The translations under genes and the position numbers were made by a program. Below the pieces are notes generated by a model. That model worked only from the letters and a program-made list of their open reading frames with translations. It did not search any database and was not told the DNA's origin. 64,000 bases of DNA, taken from NCBI GenBank assembly GCA_943788635.1, contig CALSRA010000033.1, positions 1-64,000 on the forward strand. The letters are read 5' to 3'. How positions within the stretch are numbered: position 1 is the stretch's first letter; each line of letters starts with the position of its first letter. Source of the stretch: an uncultured Alphaproteobacteria bacterium. GTDB taxonomy: Bacteria; Pseudomonadota; Alphaproteobacteria; UBA8366; GCA-2717185. This document shows, one piece after another, positions 49,616 to 59,082 of this stretch.

Positions 49616-51877
49616 ATGGCCAACGGAAGATCATTGGAAGAAGAAGCGCTCGAATTCCACGCAAAGGGGCGCCCCGGCAAGCTTGCGGTTATGGCGACGA
49701 AGCCGCTGACGACACAGCATGAACTTTCGCTCGCATATTCGCCCGGCGTGGCATTTCCGTGCCTGCACATTGAAAAGAACCCGGACCTTGCGTTCGACTA
49801 TACGAACAAGGGCAATGTCGTTGCCGTCATCACCAACGGCACAGCCGTCCTCGGCCTCGGCAATATCGGCGCGCTGGCCGCGAAACCGGTCATGGAAGGC
49901 AAGGGTGTCCTGTTCAAGCGCTTCGCGGATATCGACGGTATGGATATCGAAGTCGATACGGAAAATGTCGATGAATTCGTGAACTGCGTCCGCTTCCTGG
50001 GCAAGACGTTCGGCGGCATCAATCTGGAAGACATCAAGGCACCGGAATGTTTTATCATCGAACAGCGCCTGCGCGAATTGATGGACATCCCGGTCTTTCA
50101 TGACGATCAGCATGGCACGGCCATCATCACCGCCGCCGGCGTGATCAACGGGCTGCACCTTACCGGCCGGACCCTGGCCAACACGAAAATCGTCGTAAAC
50201 GGCGCCGGCGCCGCGTCCATTGCCTGCATCGAATTGCTGAAGTCGATGGGCCTGCCCCACAACAACGCGATCCTCTGCGACAGCAAGGGTGTGATTTATC
50301 AGGGTCGCGAAGACGGCATGAACCAGTGGAAATCGGCGCATGCCGCAGATACCGATGCGCGCAGCCTGGCGGATGCGCTGGATGGTGCTGACGTCATGCT
50401 GGGCCTGTCGGTCAAGGGCGCGGTCACCCGGGAAATGGTCAAATCGATGGCCGCCAAACCGCTGATCTTCGCCATGGCGAACCCGGACCCGGAAATCACG
50501 CCGGAGGAAGTCGCCGCGGTTCGCGATGACGCCATCATGGCAACCGGCCGGTCGGATTACCCGAACCAGATAAACAACGTGCTCGGCTTTCCGTATATCT
50601 TTCGCGGCGCGCTTGATGTGCGCGCCGTCCAGATCAACGACGCGATGAAAATCGCCGCTGCCGAGGCGCTCGCCGCATTGGCCCGCGAAGACGTTCCCGA
50701 TGAAGTCGACGCCGCCTATGCCGGGCAGCATCTGCGGTATGGCCCGGGCTATATCATCCCCGTGCCGTTCGATCCCCGGCTGATCGCGGCAATTCCCGCT
50801 GCCGTCGCACAGGCGGCAATGGATAGCGGCGTTGCGCGCAAGCCGATCAAGGATATGGAACAGTACAAACAGCAATTATCCGCGCGGCTTGATCCGAGGG
50901 TATCCACGTTGCAGCTCATATATGAAAAGCTGCGCGCCAACCCGCGGCGGACGGTATTTGCCGAAGGCGAGGAAGACCGGATCATTCGGGCCGCACAATC
51001 ATATCGCGACGCCGGTTACGGGACGCCAATCCTGATCGGCCGCGACGAAGAGGTCTCCGACAAGATCGCGGCGCTGGGGATCGAAAACAGCGACGGACTG
51101 GAAATTCACAACGCGCGGCTGTCGTCCAACAACAAGAAATATACCGATTTCCTGTATAGCCGGCTGCAGCGCGAAGGCATGCTTTACCGCGATTGCCAGC
51201 GGCTGGTGAACCAGGACCGGAATGTTTTCGCCGCCTGCATGGTTGCCTGCGGCGATGCCGACGCGATGGTCACCGGCGCCACACGTCCTTTCTCGGTCGC
51301 CTATGAAGATATCCGCAAGGTCTTCGACGCGAAACCGGGGGAACGGATCCTTGGCCTGCAGATCATGATCGCTCAGGACCGGACCGTCTTTATCGGCGAC
51401 ACAAGGGTTCATGAGGAACCGGACGCCGAAGCACTGGCGGATATTGCCATTGAAAGCGCCGCCTACGCCCGGCGCGTCGGCCATACACCCCGCGTCGCGC
51501 TGCTGTCCTATTCAAATTTCGGCCAGCCGCAAACGGATAATGTGTCCCGTATCCGTGACGCCGTTGCCATTCTGGACAAACGGGGCGTCGATTTCGAATA
51601 CGACGGCGACATGGCCGCGGATACGGCGCTGAACTTCAACCTGATGCAGCAGCACTATCCGTTCTGCCGATTGACCGGTCCCGCGAATGTGCTGGTCATG
51701 CCGGCACTGCATGGCGCCAATATCGCCGCCAAACTGATGCAGGAACTCGGCGGCGGTTCGGTCGTCGGCCCGATCCTGCTCGGCGTCGAAAAGCCGGTGC
51801 AGATCGTTCAAATGGGTGCAACGGCGCATGATCTGGTGACAGCGGCTGCCCTGGCAGCCCATGCCACGCTGGATTGA
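49616..51877 (+). CDS. maeB: NADP-dependent malic enzyme with phosphotransacetylase-like domain
   Basis: MaeB-type malic enzyme decarboxylates malate to pyruvate. The 753-residue protein has the malic enzyme domain first (SLAYSPGVAFPCLHI, FHDDQHGTAIITAAGVINGL, VVNGAGAASIACIELL, LIFAMANPDPEITPEE) and a C-terminal phosphotransacetylase-like domain (VFAEGEEDRIIRAAQSY to the end) that is usually regulatory, responding to acetyl-CoA. The ATG at 49616 is chosen; a TTG two codons upstream is less likely. It is divergent from mutS. Confidence 0.95.
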   Translation: MANGRSLEEEALEFHAKGRPGKLAVMATKPLTTQHELSLAYSPGVAFPCLHIEKNPDLAFDYTNKGNVVAVITNGTAVLGLGNIGALAAKPVMEGKGVLFKRFADIDGMDIEVDTENVDEFVNCVRFLGKTFGGINLEDIKAPECFIIEQRLRELMDIPVFHDDQHGTAIITAAGVINGLHLTGRTLANTKIVVNGAGAASIACIELLKSMGLPHNNAILCDSKGVIYQGREDGMNQWKSAHAADTDARSLADALDGADVMLGLSVKGAVTREMVKSMAAKPLIFAMANPDPEITPEEVAAVRDDAIMATGRSDYPNQINNVLGFPYIFRGALDVRAVQINDAMKIAAAEALAALAREDVPDEVDAAYAGQHLRYGPGYIIPVPFDPRLIAAIPAAVAQAAMDSGVARKPIKDMEQYKQQLSARLDPRVSTLQLIYEKLRANPRRTVFAEGEEDRIIRAAQSYRDAGYGTPILIGRDEEVSDKIAALGIENSDGLEIHNARLSSNNKKYTDFLYSRLQREGMLYRDCQRLVNQDRNVFAACMVACGDADAMVTGATRPFSVAYEDIRKVFDAKPGERILGLQIMIAQDRTVFIGDTRVHEEPDAEALADIAIESAAYARRVGHTPRVALLSYSNFGQPQTDNVSRIRDAVAILDKRGVDFEYDGDMAADTALNFNLMQQHYPFCRLTGPANVLVMPALHGANIAAKLMQELGGGSVVGPILLGVEKPVQIVQMGATAHDLVTAAALAAHATLD

Positions 51878-51889
51878 CCGTCTGCAGGG

Positions 51890-52399
51890 TCAGCGGAACC
51901 TTGAAAGCTCGCTTCGGTAGACCGCCAGCGCGGCGGCGCCGAAGCAGCAGAAGGTCACCCGTTCGATAACCTGCGTCGTTTCCAATGCTTCTGCGACCTT
52001 GGCAACGGCTATCCCCGTCGCCCGGTCCAGTGGAAACCGGTACACACCGGTTGAAATGGCCGGGAACGCAATACTGTGCAGACCCGCGTCTTCGGCCAGC
52101 GCCATGGAATGACGATAGCAACTGCGCAACAGGTCGTCTTCACCTTCGCCGCCACCATTCCACACCGGCCCCACCGTGTGAATGACATGGCGTGCCGGCA
52201 GATCAAATCCCGCCGTCATTTTCGCCTGACCTGTCGGACAGCCCCCAAGCACGCGGCAGGCCGCCAACAGCCGGGGTCCGGCGGTGCGGTGAATGGCGCC
52301 ATCCACACCACCGCCACCCAGCAGCGATTCATTCGCCGCGTTGACGATCGCATCAACATCCAGGGTGGTTATGTCTGCCTCAATCGCTGTCATTCGCAT
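51890..52399 (-). CDS. Macro domain protein, O-acetyl-ADP-ribose deacetylase type
   Basis: A 169-residue single macro domain. The ADP-ribose-binding elements VDAIVNAANESLLGGGGVDGAIHRTAGP and FPAISTGVYRFPLDRATGIA are typical of the YmdB/MacroD-like group that hydrolyses O-acetyl-ADP-ribose or removes mono-ADP-ribose from Asp/Glu. Two start codons (ATG 52399 and the next Met) are adjacent. It follows the AmpG-like gene by 12 bases and is convergent with maeB. Confidence 0.92.
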   Translation of the reverse strand: MRMTAIEADITTLDVDAIVNAANESLLGGGGVDGAIHRTAGPRLLAACRVLGGCPTGQAKMTAGFDLPARHVIHTVGPVWNGGGEGEDDLLRSCYRHSMALAEDAGLHSIAFPAISTGVYRFPLDRATGIAVAKVAEALETTQVIERVTFCCFGAAALAVYRSELSRFR

Positions 52400-52411
52400 G
52401 ACGCGCGCCCC

Positions 52412-53713
52412 TTATTCCGCTGCCGTTTCCGGATAGCGCCGCATCATCCACCATAACAGCAACAGGCCCGGCGCCGCCGCCAGCGTCGTCAGCATGAAAT
52501 AGCCGATCCAGCCGGTCTGCTCCGCCGCCCAGCCGCCACCGGACGCAAAGAATGTGCGCGCCGCCGCCATCATGGACGACAGCAAGGCATACTGGGTCGC
52601 CGTATAGGCCCGATTGCAGAGGCTGGACAGATAGGCCACGAAAGCGGTGGTTCCCATACCGCCAGTGATATTTTCGACACTGATGGTGACCGACAGCATC
52701 GGCAGCGAATATCCGATCATGGCTTGCGCGACAAAAACCAGATTGGACGCTGCCTGCAACAGGCCCGCGATGAGCAGGGCCTGGATAATGCCGAACCGCG
52801 CGACAAGGACCCCGCCGATCGCCGTTCCCGCCAGGGTCATCGCCAGTCCGAAGCCCTTGGTCACGACCCCGATTTCGGCAAGTGAAAACCCCGTGTAGAG
52901 ATAGAACGGCGTCGCCATCACGCCAAGCAGGGCATCGCCATATTTATACAGTGCAACAAACAGCAGCACCGCGACCCAGCCCGGACGGGTCATGAACTCG
53001 GCAAAAGGCCGGACGACCGCGCCATGAAACCAGACCAGCGCCTGCTGGATGCCGCCGTTCCGACCGGCCGGGACATCTTGCACGCCAGAAGAGGGCTGTT
53101 CCGGCTCGGGATTGGCAATCGTTGCCGCGATCCCCACAGCCATCAGCAAAGCCATCACGCCATAAGCCCAGAACCAGCCGGCAAATCCCGCAATCACCAG
53201 CGCACCCCCGCCGGAAACGACCATCGCAACCCGATAGCCGAACACCAGCATTGCCGCCCCGGCCCCGAGTTTTTCGGGTTCCAGGATTTCGGTGCGATAG
53301 GCGTCGATGACGATATCCTGGGTCGCCGATGCGAACGCGACCGCCACCGCGCATATCACGGTCCAGGCCCCCACCGATGCCGGGTCCGTCACCGCGAGCG
53401 CGGCGAGCGCGCCAACAACCGCCAATTGGGACGCCAGCATCCAGCCGCGGCGGCGGCCAAGAATGCGGCAGAGGAATGGTATCGGTAATCGGTCGACCAG
53501 GGGCGACCAGAGGAATTTCAGCGCGTAGGCGATCCCGATCAAACCGACCAGACCGATTTCCGTCAACGACATGCCGGATTCGGTAAACCAGGCGGCAAGC
53601 GTCGCCCCGGTCAGGGCAAGCGGCAGCCCGCTGGAAAAGCCGAAAAAGAAAAGTGACGCAACACGCCTGTCACGGTAGACGCCCGCAGCACCAATCCAGC
53701 GTGTCAGAACCAT
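52412..53713 (-). CDS. ampG: AmpG-like muropeptide transporter (MFS)
   Basis: A 433-residue MFS membrane protein with about twelve hydrophobic segments. The opening RRVASLFFFGFSSGLPLALTGATLAAWFTESGMS and the segment AFASATQDIVIDAYRTEIL are characteristic of AmpG, which returns anhydro-muropeptides to the cytoplasm for peptidoglycan recycling. No beta-lactamase or AmpR gene is nearby. It lies between a PfkB-type kinase gene and a macro domain gene, all on the minus strand and closely spaced. Confidence 0.9.
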   Translation of the reverse strand: MVLTRWIGAAGVYRDRRVASLFFFGFSSGLPLALTGATLAAWFTESGMSLTEIGLVGLIGIAYALKFLWSPLVDRLPIPFLCRILGRRRGWMLASQLAVVGALAALAVTDPASVGAWTVICAVAVAFASATQDIVIDAYRTEILEPEKLGAGAAMLVFGYRVAMVVSGGGALVIAGFAGWFWAYGVMALLMAVGIAATIANPEPEQPSSGVQDVPAGRNGGIQQALVWFHGAVVRPFAEFMTRPGWVAVLLFVALYKYGDALLGVMATPFYLYTGFSLAEIGVVTKGFGLAMTLAGTAIGGVLVARFGIIQALLIAGLLQAASNLVFVAQAMIGYSLPMLSVTISVENITGGMGTTAFVAYLSSLCNRAYTATQYALLSSMMAAARTFFASGGGWAAEQTGWIGYFMLTTLAAAPGLLLLWWMMRRYPETAAE

Positions 53714-53727
53714 CGCCGGGTCGTTAA

Positions 53728-54714
53728 TCAGCCGATCTTTTCCTGGACCAGCTTCGCAAGACTGACTTCGGGTCGCGCACCGTAATGACTGATAATTTCA
53801 GCGGCCGCGATGCTGCCCATCTGGCCCGCCGTGGCCAGATCGCGGCCCTTCGCATAGCCATACAGGAACCCGGCAGCATATTGATCGCCGGCGCCGGTCG
53901 AATCGATAATTTTCGATGCCGGTTCCGCATCCACGACATGCAGTTCATCGCCGGACAGGATCACCGAACCTTTTTCGCTCCGTGTCAGGCAGGCGATCTC
54001 GCAATGGCCGCGCACGGCCTGCAGCGCATCGTCAAACTTGTCGACCTGATACAGCGACAAAATTTCCGCCTCATTGGCGAAAAGGATATCGATATGCTGC
54101 TCGACCAATGCCCGGAATTCATCCCGGTGGCGTTCGACGCAGAAACTGTCGGACAGGGTTATGGCGACCTTGCGATCGGCGGCATGCGCCAGTTCAGCGG
54201 CGCGAACGAACGCTTTCTTCGCTTCCGGCGGATCAAACAGATAGCCTTCGAGATAGGTCACCGCGGATGCCTGAACCAGATCGGCGTCGATATCGCTTTC
54301 ATTGAGCGCGGTTGCCGCACCCAGACAGGTACACATGGTCCGTTGGGCATCCGGCGTCACCAGTACAAGGCAGCGGCCGGTCGGGTCACCGTCACCTGCG
54401 GCAGGCGTCGTGAACGAAACGCCGATCGAGGTCATGTCATGCCGGAAAACCGTGCCGAACACGTCGTCATGAACCTTCCCGATATAGGCGCCATTGCCGC
54501 CCAGCGACGCAAAACCGGCCATTGTATTCGCGCAAGAACCGCCGGAACTTTCAACCGCTGGCCCCATATGCGCGTAAAGCTGCGACGCCCGGTCAGGATC
54601 GATCAACATCATGCCGCCCTTGTCGAGTCCCTGGTCCGTCAGAAAACCATCGTTGGATTGCGCGACAACATCGACAAGTGCGTTGCCAATGCCGAGAAGA
54701 TCGAATTGCGTCAT
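53728..54714 (-). CDS. PfkB-family carbohydrate/nucleoside kinase (adenosine kinase-like)
   Basis: A 328-residue ribokinase-fold enzyme. The N-terminal LLGIGNALVDVVAQ, the Gly-rich SSGGSCANTMAGFASLGG and the C-terminal catalytic motif DSTGAGDQYAAGFLYGYA, with the Asp base, are intact. Overall it is closest to the adenosine kinase-like group frequent in alphaproteobacteria; the true substrate could be adenosine or another sugar-containing compound. It is divergent from the EI24-like gene. Confidence 0.87.
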   Translation of the reverse strand: MTQFDLLGIGNALVDVVAQSNDGFLTDQGLDKGGMMLIDPDRASQLYAHMGPAVESSGGSCANTMAGFASLGGNGAYIGKVHDDVFGTVFRHDMTSIGVSFTTPAAGDGDPTGRCLVLVTPDAQRTMCTCLGAATALNESDIDADLVQASAVTYLEGYLFDPPEAKKAFVRAAELAHAADRKVAITLSDSFCVERHRDEFRALVEQHIDILFANEAEILSLYQVDKFDDALQAVRGHCEIACLTRSEKGSVILSGDELHVVDAEPASKIIDSTGAGDQYAAGFLYGYAKGRDLATAGQMGSIAAAEIISHYGARPEVSLAKLVQEKIG

Positions 54715-54873
54715 GAAACAGTCCTTTTGAACAAATAGCCAATCGTCCCTATCTTTAACACAAGGGCCGAAGGGTTTTGCGAATTTTCGTCCCCGGCGGT
54801 TTCACGCGGCACCGCCGTCTTGCGCCGCAACGATCTGGGCGATATGTAACCCCATGATAACTGGAATGATCCG

Positions 54874-55629
54874 ATGAGCATTGTCGACTGTTTCATGAAA
54901 GCCGTGTCCCAATTGCCCGATCCGCGATTGCGGCGGGTGTTGCTGATCGGCATTGCCGGTTCGCTGGGAATATTCATCGTGCTGTGGCTGGCGCTATGGT
55001 GGGTCATGGGCGCCATTGCCTGGACCGAAATATGGCTGATCGGCGGGTTGATCGAATGGTTCGGCAGTTTTGCGGAATGGCTTGGCGGCGTGGTCTACGT
55101 CTCTTCCGTTCTGATCGCCAGCTTCCTGCTTTTTCCCGCCGTCGTCACGATTATCGTCGGATTCTTCCTGGAAGATGTCGTCAGCGCCGTTGAAGCCAAG
55201 CATTATCCGAACGAACCGACACCAAGGCCGCAACCGCTGCCGGAAATGCTCGCATCGACGTTACGGTTCGCGCTGACCGTCGTCGCGGTGAACCTGCTGT
55301 TCCTGCCTTTCTATCTCATTCTGTTCCTGCTGCCGCCCCTGAACCTCGTGCTGTACTACGTCGTGAACGGCTATCTGATTAGCCGGGAATATTATGAACT
55401 GGTCGCGTTCCGGCGGCTGGACCCCCGTAGCGCAAAGCGGTTGCGCCGCGCGCATTCCGGCCGGGTTCTGTTCTCCGGCGTCCTGCTCGCCTTCCTGATG
55501 ACCATCCCCATTGTCAATTTCATTACCCCGGTTCTGGCCGCCGCATTCATGGTGCATGTCTATCAACATCTGCCTCGGCGCGAGGAATTCACGACAAAGT
55601 CCAGTGGCCCGCCAGCAAATATTGCTTAA
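54874..55629 (+). CDS. EI24/CysZ-like membrane protein
   Basis: A 251-residue membrane protein with about five hydrophobic segments and the EI24 (PF07264-type) pattern: an initial DCFMKAVSQLPDPRLRRVLLIG, a long helical region, then LPFYLILFLLPPLNLVLYYVVNGYLISREYYELVAFRRLDP near the middle-to-end, which resembles the conserved core of CysZ. CysZ imports sulfate, but many alphaproteobacterial homologues lack a proven function. It precedes the bactofilin gene by about 100 bases. Confidence 0.83.
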   Translation: MSIVDCFMKAVSQLPDPRLRRVLLIGIAGSLGIFIVLWLALWWVMGAIAWTEIWLIGGLIEWFGSFAEWLGGVVYVSSVLIASFLLFPAVVTIIVGFFLEDVVSAVEAKHYPNEPTPRPQPLPEMLASTLRFALTVVAVNLLFLPFYLILFLLPPLNLVLYYVVNGYLISREYYELVAFRRLDPRSAKRLRRAHSGRVLFSGVLLAFLMTIPIVNFITPVLAAAFMVHVYQHLPRREEFTTKSSGPPANIA

Positions 55630-55730
55630 ATTCCCAAAGCGTCCGTGATAGTCAATAGCAGGGGCGGTAGACACTTTAGCCGCGCCAAGAGACACGGCGG
55701 CCGGTACCCGCCCATCGACCAGGAGGTTTC

Positions 55731-56189
55731 ATGGCGAACGAAAACACTTTTGCTTCGGAGAACCGCGCGGAGTCAAACCGCCGCGTCATGGATATTCCTG
55801 GCGTCAACAGGCCCGATCAGCCCAGCGGCACGCAGGGCAAGAAACTCATCGTCGGTCGTGCAATCAGCCTTTCGGGACAGATTTCCGCCTGCGACACGCT
55901 GGTGGTCGAAGGCACCGTCGAAGCGTCGCTGAGCAACAGCCGAACGGTAGAGATCGCCGAATCCGGCGTCTTCCGCGGCGAGATCGAAATTGATGTGGCC
56001 GAAATCAGCGGCCAGTTCGAAGGATCGCTGACGGCGCGCACCCGGCTGATTATCCGCAGCAAGGGTCGCGTATCCGGCAAGATTCGCTATGCCGAGATCG
56101 AGATCGAGCGCGGCGGCCAGATTGCCGGCGAAATTGAAGTCATCGAAAAAACACCGCCCGCAAGCGTGAATGCACCCGACCGGAGCTAA
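55731..56189 (+). CDS. Bactofilin family cytoskeletal protein
   Basis: A 152-residue bactofilin, a polymer-forming beta-helical protein that scaffolds cell-wall enzymes or stalk and polar structures. The central domain (KKLIVGRAISLSGQISACDTLVVEGTVEASL ... VEIAESGVFRGEIEIDVAEISGQFEG) shows the repeating hydrophobic beta-helix pattern; the ends are polar and disordered. A strong CCAGGAGG ribosome binding site precedes the ATG. The next gene, a lipoprotein, overlaps its end by 20 bases, which suggests joint action at the envelope. No M23 peptidase gene is adjacent. Confidence 0.92.
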   Translation: MANENTFASENRAESNRRVMDIPGVNRPDQPSGTQGKKLIVGRAISLSGQISACDTLVVEGTVEASLSNSRTVEIAESGVFRGEIEIDVAEISGQFEGSLTARTRLIIRSKGRVSGKIRYAEIEIERGGQIAGEIEVIEKTPPASVNAPDRS

Positions 56190-56662
56190 CCGGCCGGCCC
56201 GTTGGGCGGTACCCGCGGTTGTCCTGATACTTGCGGCATGCGGCACGCCCCCCGCGAAATCCCCGGATCCAGCCGAGCAAGCGGCCCCTGTCGTCACAAC
56301 TGCGCCACTGGCGCCGACGCTTGACGCCAGCCCACCGGAAACCGTTTCCCCCGCCGGAACAATCCGCAGGACCGCAGGAAGCGTCAGCATCGCCGAAAGC
56401 CATTCCGGTAAACGATGATCCGCGACAATTGCTGAAACTGAGCGGAATGCGCGTCGCGGCGCTGCTGGGCCCGGCAAATTTCGTACGGCGCGATGGGCCC
56501 GCTGAAATCTGGCAGTACAGGGCCGCGCAATGCGTTCTGGACGTTTTCCTGTATCGGGACGGAAGCAGGCTGGCGGTGGCCCATGTCGAATTGCGGAAAC
56601 GGACGGCGTCGACCGAACCGCCCCGTCGCTGTTTCGCTGGACTGCTTGCCAGCGCGCAATAG
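56170..56662 (+). CDS. Hypothetical lipoprotein, one-base frameshift
   Basis: A predicted lipoprotein with lipobox LAAC in AVPAVVLILAACGTPPAK (Cys24), followed by a Pro/Ala-rich linker. The initial frame stops at 56418, but a conserved-looking domain (PRQLLKLSGMRVAALLGPANFVRRDGPAEIWQYRAAQCVLDVFLYRD) is read in another frame to 56662. Removing one C from the run of five near 56350 joins them into 163 residues. No family is assigned; the C-terminal domain resembles small outer-membrane assembly-type lipoprotein domains only in a general way. It overlaps the end of the bactofilin gene. Confidence 0.72.
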
Positions 56663-57295
56663 CTAGAGTGTCTTTCCCTTGAAGCGACACAGGTCATTCA
56701 CCGGACAGGCGGGACAATCCGGCTTTCGGGCCTTGCAGATATAGCGGCCATGCAGGATCAGCCAGTGATGTGCATGTAGCTTGAACGCGGCGGGTATCGC
56801 TTTTTCGAGCTTTTTTTCAACGGCCAGCGGTGTCTTGCCCGGCGCGAGCCCGGTTCGGTTGCCGACGCGGAACACATGCGTATCGACGGCAATGGTTGGG
56901 GCGCCGAAAGCCATGTTTCGCACAACATTCGCGGTCTTGCGCCCGACACCAGCCAATGCTTCCAGCGATTCCTGATCCTGGGGAACGACGCCGTCATGGC
57001 GTTCCAGGAGCTGCTGGCACAACAGAATGACGTTCTTCGCCTTGCTGTTGAACAGGCCGATTGTTTTGATATAGCCGCGCAATCCTTCGAGCCCGAGCGC
57101 CAGAATCTTTTCTGGCGTATCGGCCACCTTGAACAACGGTCCGGTTGCCTTGTTCACGCCGATATCCGTAGCCTGCGCCGACAGCACCACCGCCACAAGC
57201 AGCGTAAAGGGGCTTGAGTAGTTTAGCTCGCCCTTCGGTTCCGGTTCACGTTCTTCCAGGCGGGCGAAAAAGGTGACGACATCGGCTTTTTTCAT
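56663..57295 (-). CDS. nth: Endonuclease III
   Basis: Nth removes oxidised pyrimidines and cleaves the abasic site. The 210-residue product has the helix-hairpin-helix LAGVGRKTANVV with the catalytic Lys, the catalytic Asp in IAVDTHVFRVGNRTG and the [4Fe-4S] ligands C-x6-C-x2-C-x5-C in ICKARKPDCPACPVNDLC. Its stop directly abuts that of the convergent lipoprotein gene, and it is divergent from DUF2244. Confidence 0.96.
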   Translation of the reverse strand: MKKADVVTFFARLEEREPEPKGELNYSSPFTLLVAVVLSAQATDIGVNKATGPLFKVADTPEKILALGLEGLRGYIKTIGLFNSKAKNVILLCQQLLERHDGVVPQDQESLEALAGVGRKTANVVRNMAFGAPTIAVDTHVFRVGNRTGLAPGKTPLAVEKKLEKAIPAAFKLHAHHWLILHGRYICKARKPDCPACPVNDLCRFKGKTL

Positions 57296-57381
57296 GGGCC
57301 GGACATTAGTTCATCGGAACCGGCAGCGGCAAGCTGCCGCAGTTGGTAACAAGGGTGAACCATTCCCATGTATAATGCAGC

Positions 57382-57885
57382 ATGGAGAATCAGATGACGC
57401 CTGAGGACCAGCGGGTCTTTTTTGACGCCGAGCTGCGACCACACCGCAGTCTGGGGCCAAGCGGATTCGCCATCGTCATGGCCGTAGCGACAGGGTTCGG
57501 GTTTGTCATCGGCATCATGTTCATGATCGCCGGCGCCTGGCCCGTGCTGGGGTTTTGCGGCCTTGAAATTCTGTTGCTCTATATCGCATTTCGCCTGAAT
57601 TATCGGGCCGGGTTGCGGCGCGAACATATCAGTGTGACCGGCCGGGGTTTGCGGATTCGCTATCTTGCGCCGGATGGCAGGGTTTCCAACTGGGAAACGG
57701 AACCCAGCTGGCTGCGGGTTTCCGTTGAAAACCCGCGCCGGGGCGCCGGCCGGATTGTGCTTTCCAGCCGCGGACAACAAACCAGCATCGGCAGCTTTCT
57801 GACCCATACCGAAAGGCAGGAACTGGCCGACGCGCTGGTGACCGCAATCCAGGAATACCGCAGCACGCCCTATCAGGGCGCGTAA
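57382..57885 (+). CDS. DUF2244 family membrane protein
   Basis: A 167-residue protein with two hydrophobic segments (GFAIVMAVATGFGFVIGIMFMIAG and WPVLGFCGLEILLLYIAF) followed by a cytoplasmic domain (EHISVTGRGLRIRYLAPDGRVSNWETEPSWLRVSVENPRRG). The VFFDAELRPHRSLGPSGF opening matches DUF2244, of unknown function. TATAAT sits at 57371-57376, only 5 bases before the ATG at 57382; the next in-frame ATG is at 57394, so the transcript may have almost no leader. It overlaps the EamA gene start by one base. Confidence 0.85.
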   Translation: MENQMTPEDQRVFFDAELRPHRSLGPSGFAIVMAVATGFGFVIGIMFMIAGAWPVLGFCGLEILLLYIAFRLNYRAGLRREHISVTGRGLRIRYLAPDGRVSNWETEPSWLRVSVENPRRGAGRIVLSSRGQQTSIGSFLTHTERQELADALVTAIQEYRSTPYQGA

Positions 57886-58814
57886 TGGCCAATACACCGC
57901 TTTCCGGAACACCCCGCGGCGCGCAAGTCGGTGGATTGCTGGCGCTTGGCATGTTGTGGGGTGGGTCCTTCATGGTGCTCAAGGTTGCCGTCGAGTCAGT
58001 CCCGGCCGCGAGCGTCGCGGCGGCCCGGCTCCTTATTGCGGCCCTCATTCTTGTCACCATTGCCTGGCTCAGCGGGCACCGGCTGCCGCTGACATGGCGG
58101 GCCTGGCGGCAGTATTTCATCATGGGCGCACTGGCCGCCGCCCTGCCCTTCACGCTGATCGGCTGGGGCGAAGTCGCCATCGATAGCGGGCTTGCTGCGA
58201 TCCTGATGGCCGTAACGCCGTTGTCGACGCTGGTTCTGGCGCATCTTTTTGTTTCCGACGAGCCGATGACGATATCCCGGGTGATCGGCATCCTGCTCGG
58301 GTTGGCCGGGGTCGTCGTGTTGATCGGTCCGTCGGCGTTGCAGGGGCTGGGGGACCACGTGATCCGGCAAGGCGCCGTCGCGCTGGGAGCGGTCTGTTAT
58401 GCCTGCGGCAACATCGTTGCGCGGCATTTGCCGAAAGAATCCGATATGACCAATTCCGCCGGTATCATGGCCGCTGCCGCAATATTGTGGGTACCGGTTG
58501 CGCTGTTTGTGGAGCGGCCCTGGACGGCCGATCCATCGTCCGCATCCCTGATCGCGATACTGGCACTGGGGCTGTTGCCGACGGCATTGGCGACCATGAT
58601 CTATCTGTGGCTGGTGCGGACCGCCGGTGCGACCTTTGTTTCATTAAGCAATTACCTGGTCCCGGTTATCGGCGTCTTCTGGGGCGTCTTAATCCTGGAT
58701 GAGTCCCTGAACCCCAACGCCGCTTTTGCGCTCGTGCTTGTTCTTGCGGGTATTGCCGTGGCCCGGCGAGGCAAGCGCGGTTCCCCCGCCATCAAAGAAG
58801 GAGATTCCCCATGA
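57885..58814 (+). CDS. EamA family (DMT) transporter
   Basis: A 309-residue membrane protein with ten hydrophobic segments in two EamA repeats. The first begins LLALGMLWGGSFMVLKVAVESVPAASVAAARLLIAAL; the second begins GAVALGAVCYACGNIVARHLP and ends SNYLVPVIGVFWGVLILDESLNPNAAFALVLVLAGIAVA. Members export metabolites such as amino acids or nucleosides; the substrate is unknown. Its stop overlaps the next gene by four bases. Confidence 0.9.
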   Translation: MANTPLSGTPRGAQVGGLLALGMLWGGSFMVLKVAVESVPAASVAAARLLIAALILVTIAWLSGHRLPLTWRAWRQYFIMGALAAALPFTLIGWGEVAIDSGLAAILMAVTPLSTLVLAHLFVSDEPMTISRVIGILLGLAGVVVLIGPSALQGLGDHVIRQGAVALGAVCYACGNIVARHLPKESDMTNSAGIMAAAAILWVPVALFVERPWTADPSSASLIAILALGLLPTALATMIYLWLVRTAGATFVSLSNYLVPVIGVFWGVLILDESLNPNAAFALVLVLAGIAVARRGKRGSPAIKEGDSP

Positions 58815-59068
58815 CCAAAGGCCAGACATTATTGATCGGGCTCGCCGCCGGTGCCGCGCTGGCACTGCCATTCGCGCTGTCCGCACAGGATACAAGGGCG
58901 CTCGGGCCCGGCTTTTACGAACTTTCGGTCGGTGAAGGCGGCGCCTTTGCATGGCGCATCAATACCGCCAACGGGACGACCTCCTACTGCGCCGCGCCCA
59001 GTGACCCGGCGGTTGCCGCCCCCGTCTGTTCCGCGTGGAGCATGGGGATCATCAAGTTTCCGCGCTAA
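58811..59068 (+). CDS. Small hypothetical exported protein
   Basis: An 85-residue protein with a signal peptide (LLIGLAAGAALALPFALSAQ) and a short mature part (GPGFYELSVGEGGAFAWRINTANGTTSYCAAPSDP...VCSAWSMG) containing two cysteines that may form a disulfide. I do not recognise the family. Its start overlaps the EamA stop (ATGA), which supports translation, and it is convergent with dapB. Confidence 0.72.
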   Translation: MTKGQTLLIGLAAGAALALPFALSAQDTRALGPGFYELSVGEGGAFAWRINTANGTTSYCAAPSDPAVAAPVCSAWSMGIIKFPR

Positions 59069-59082
59069 ACAGCACACGCCGG

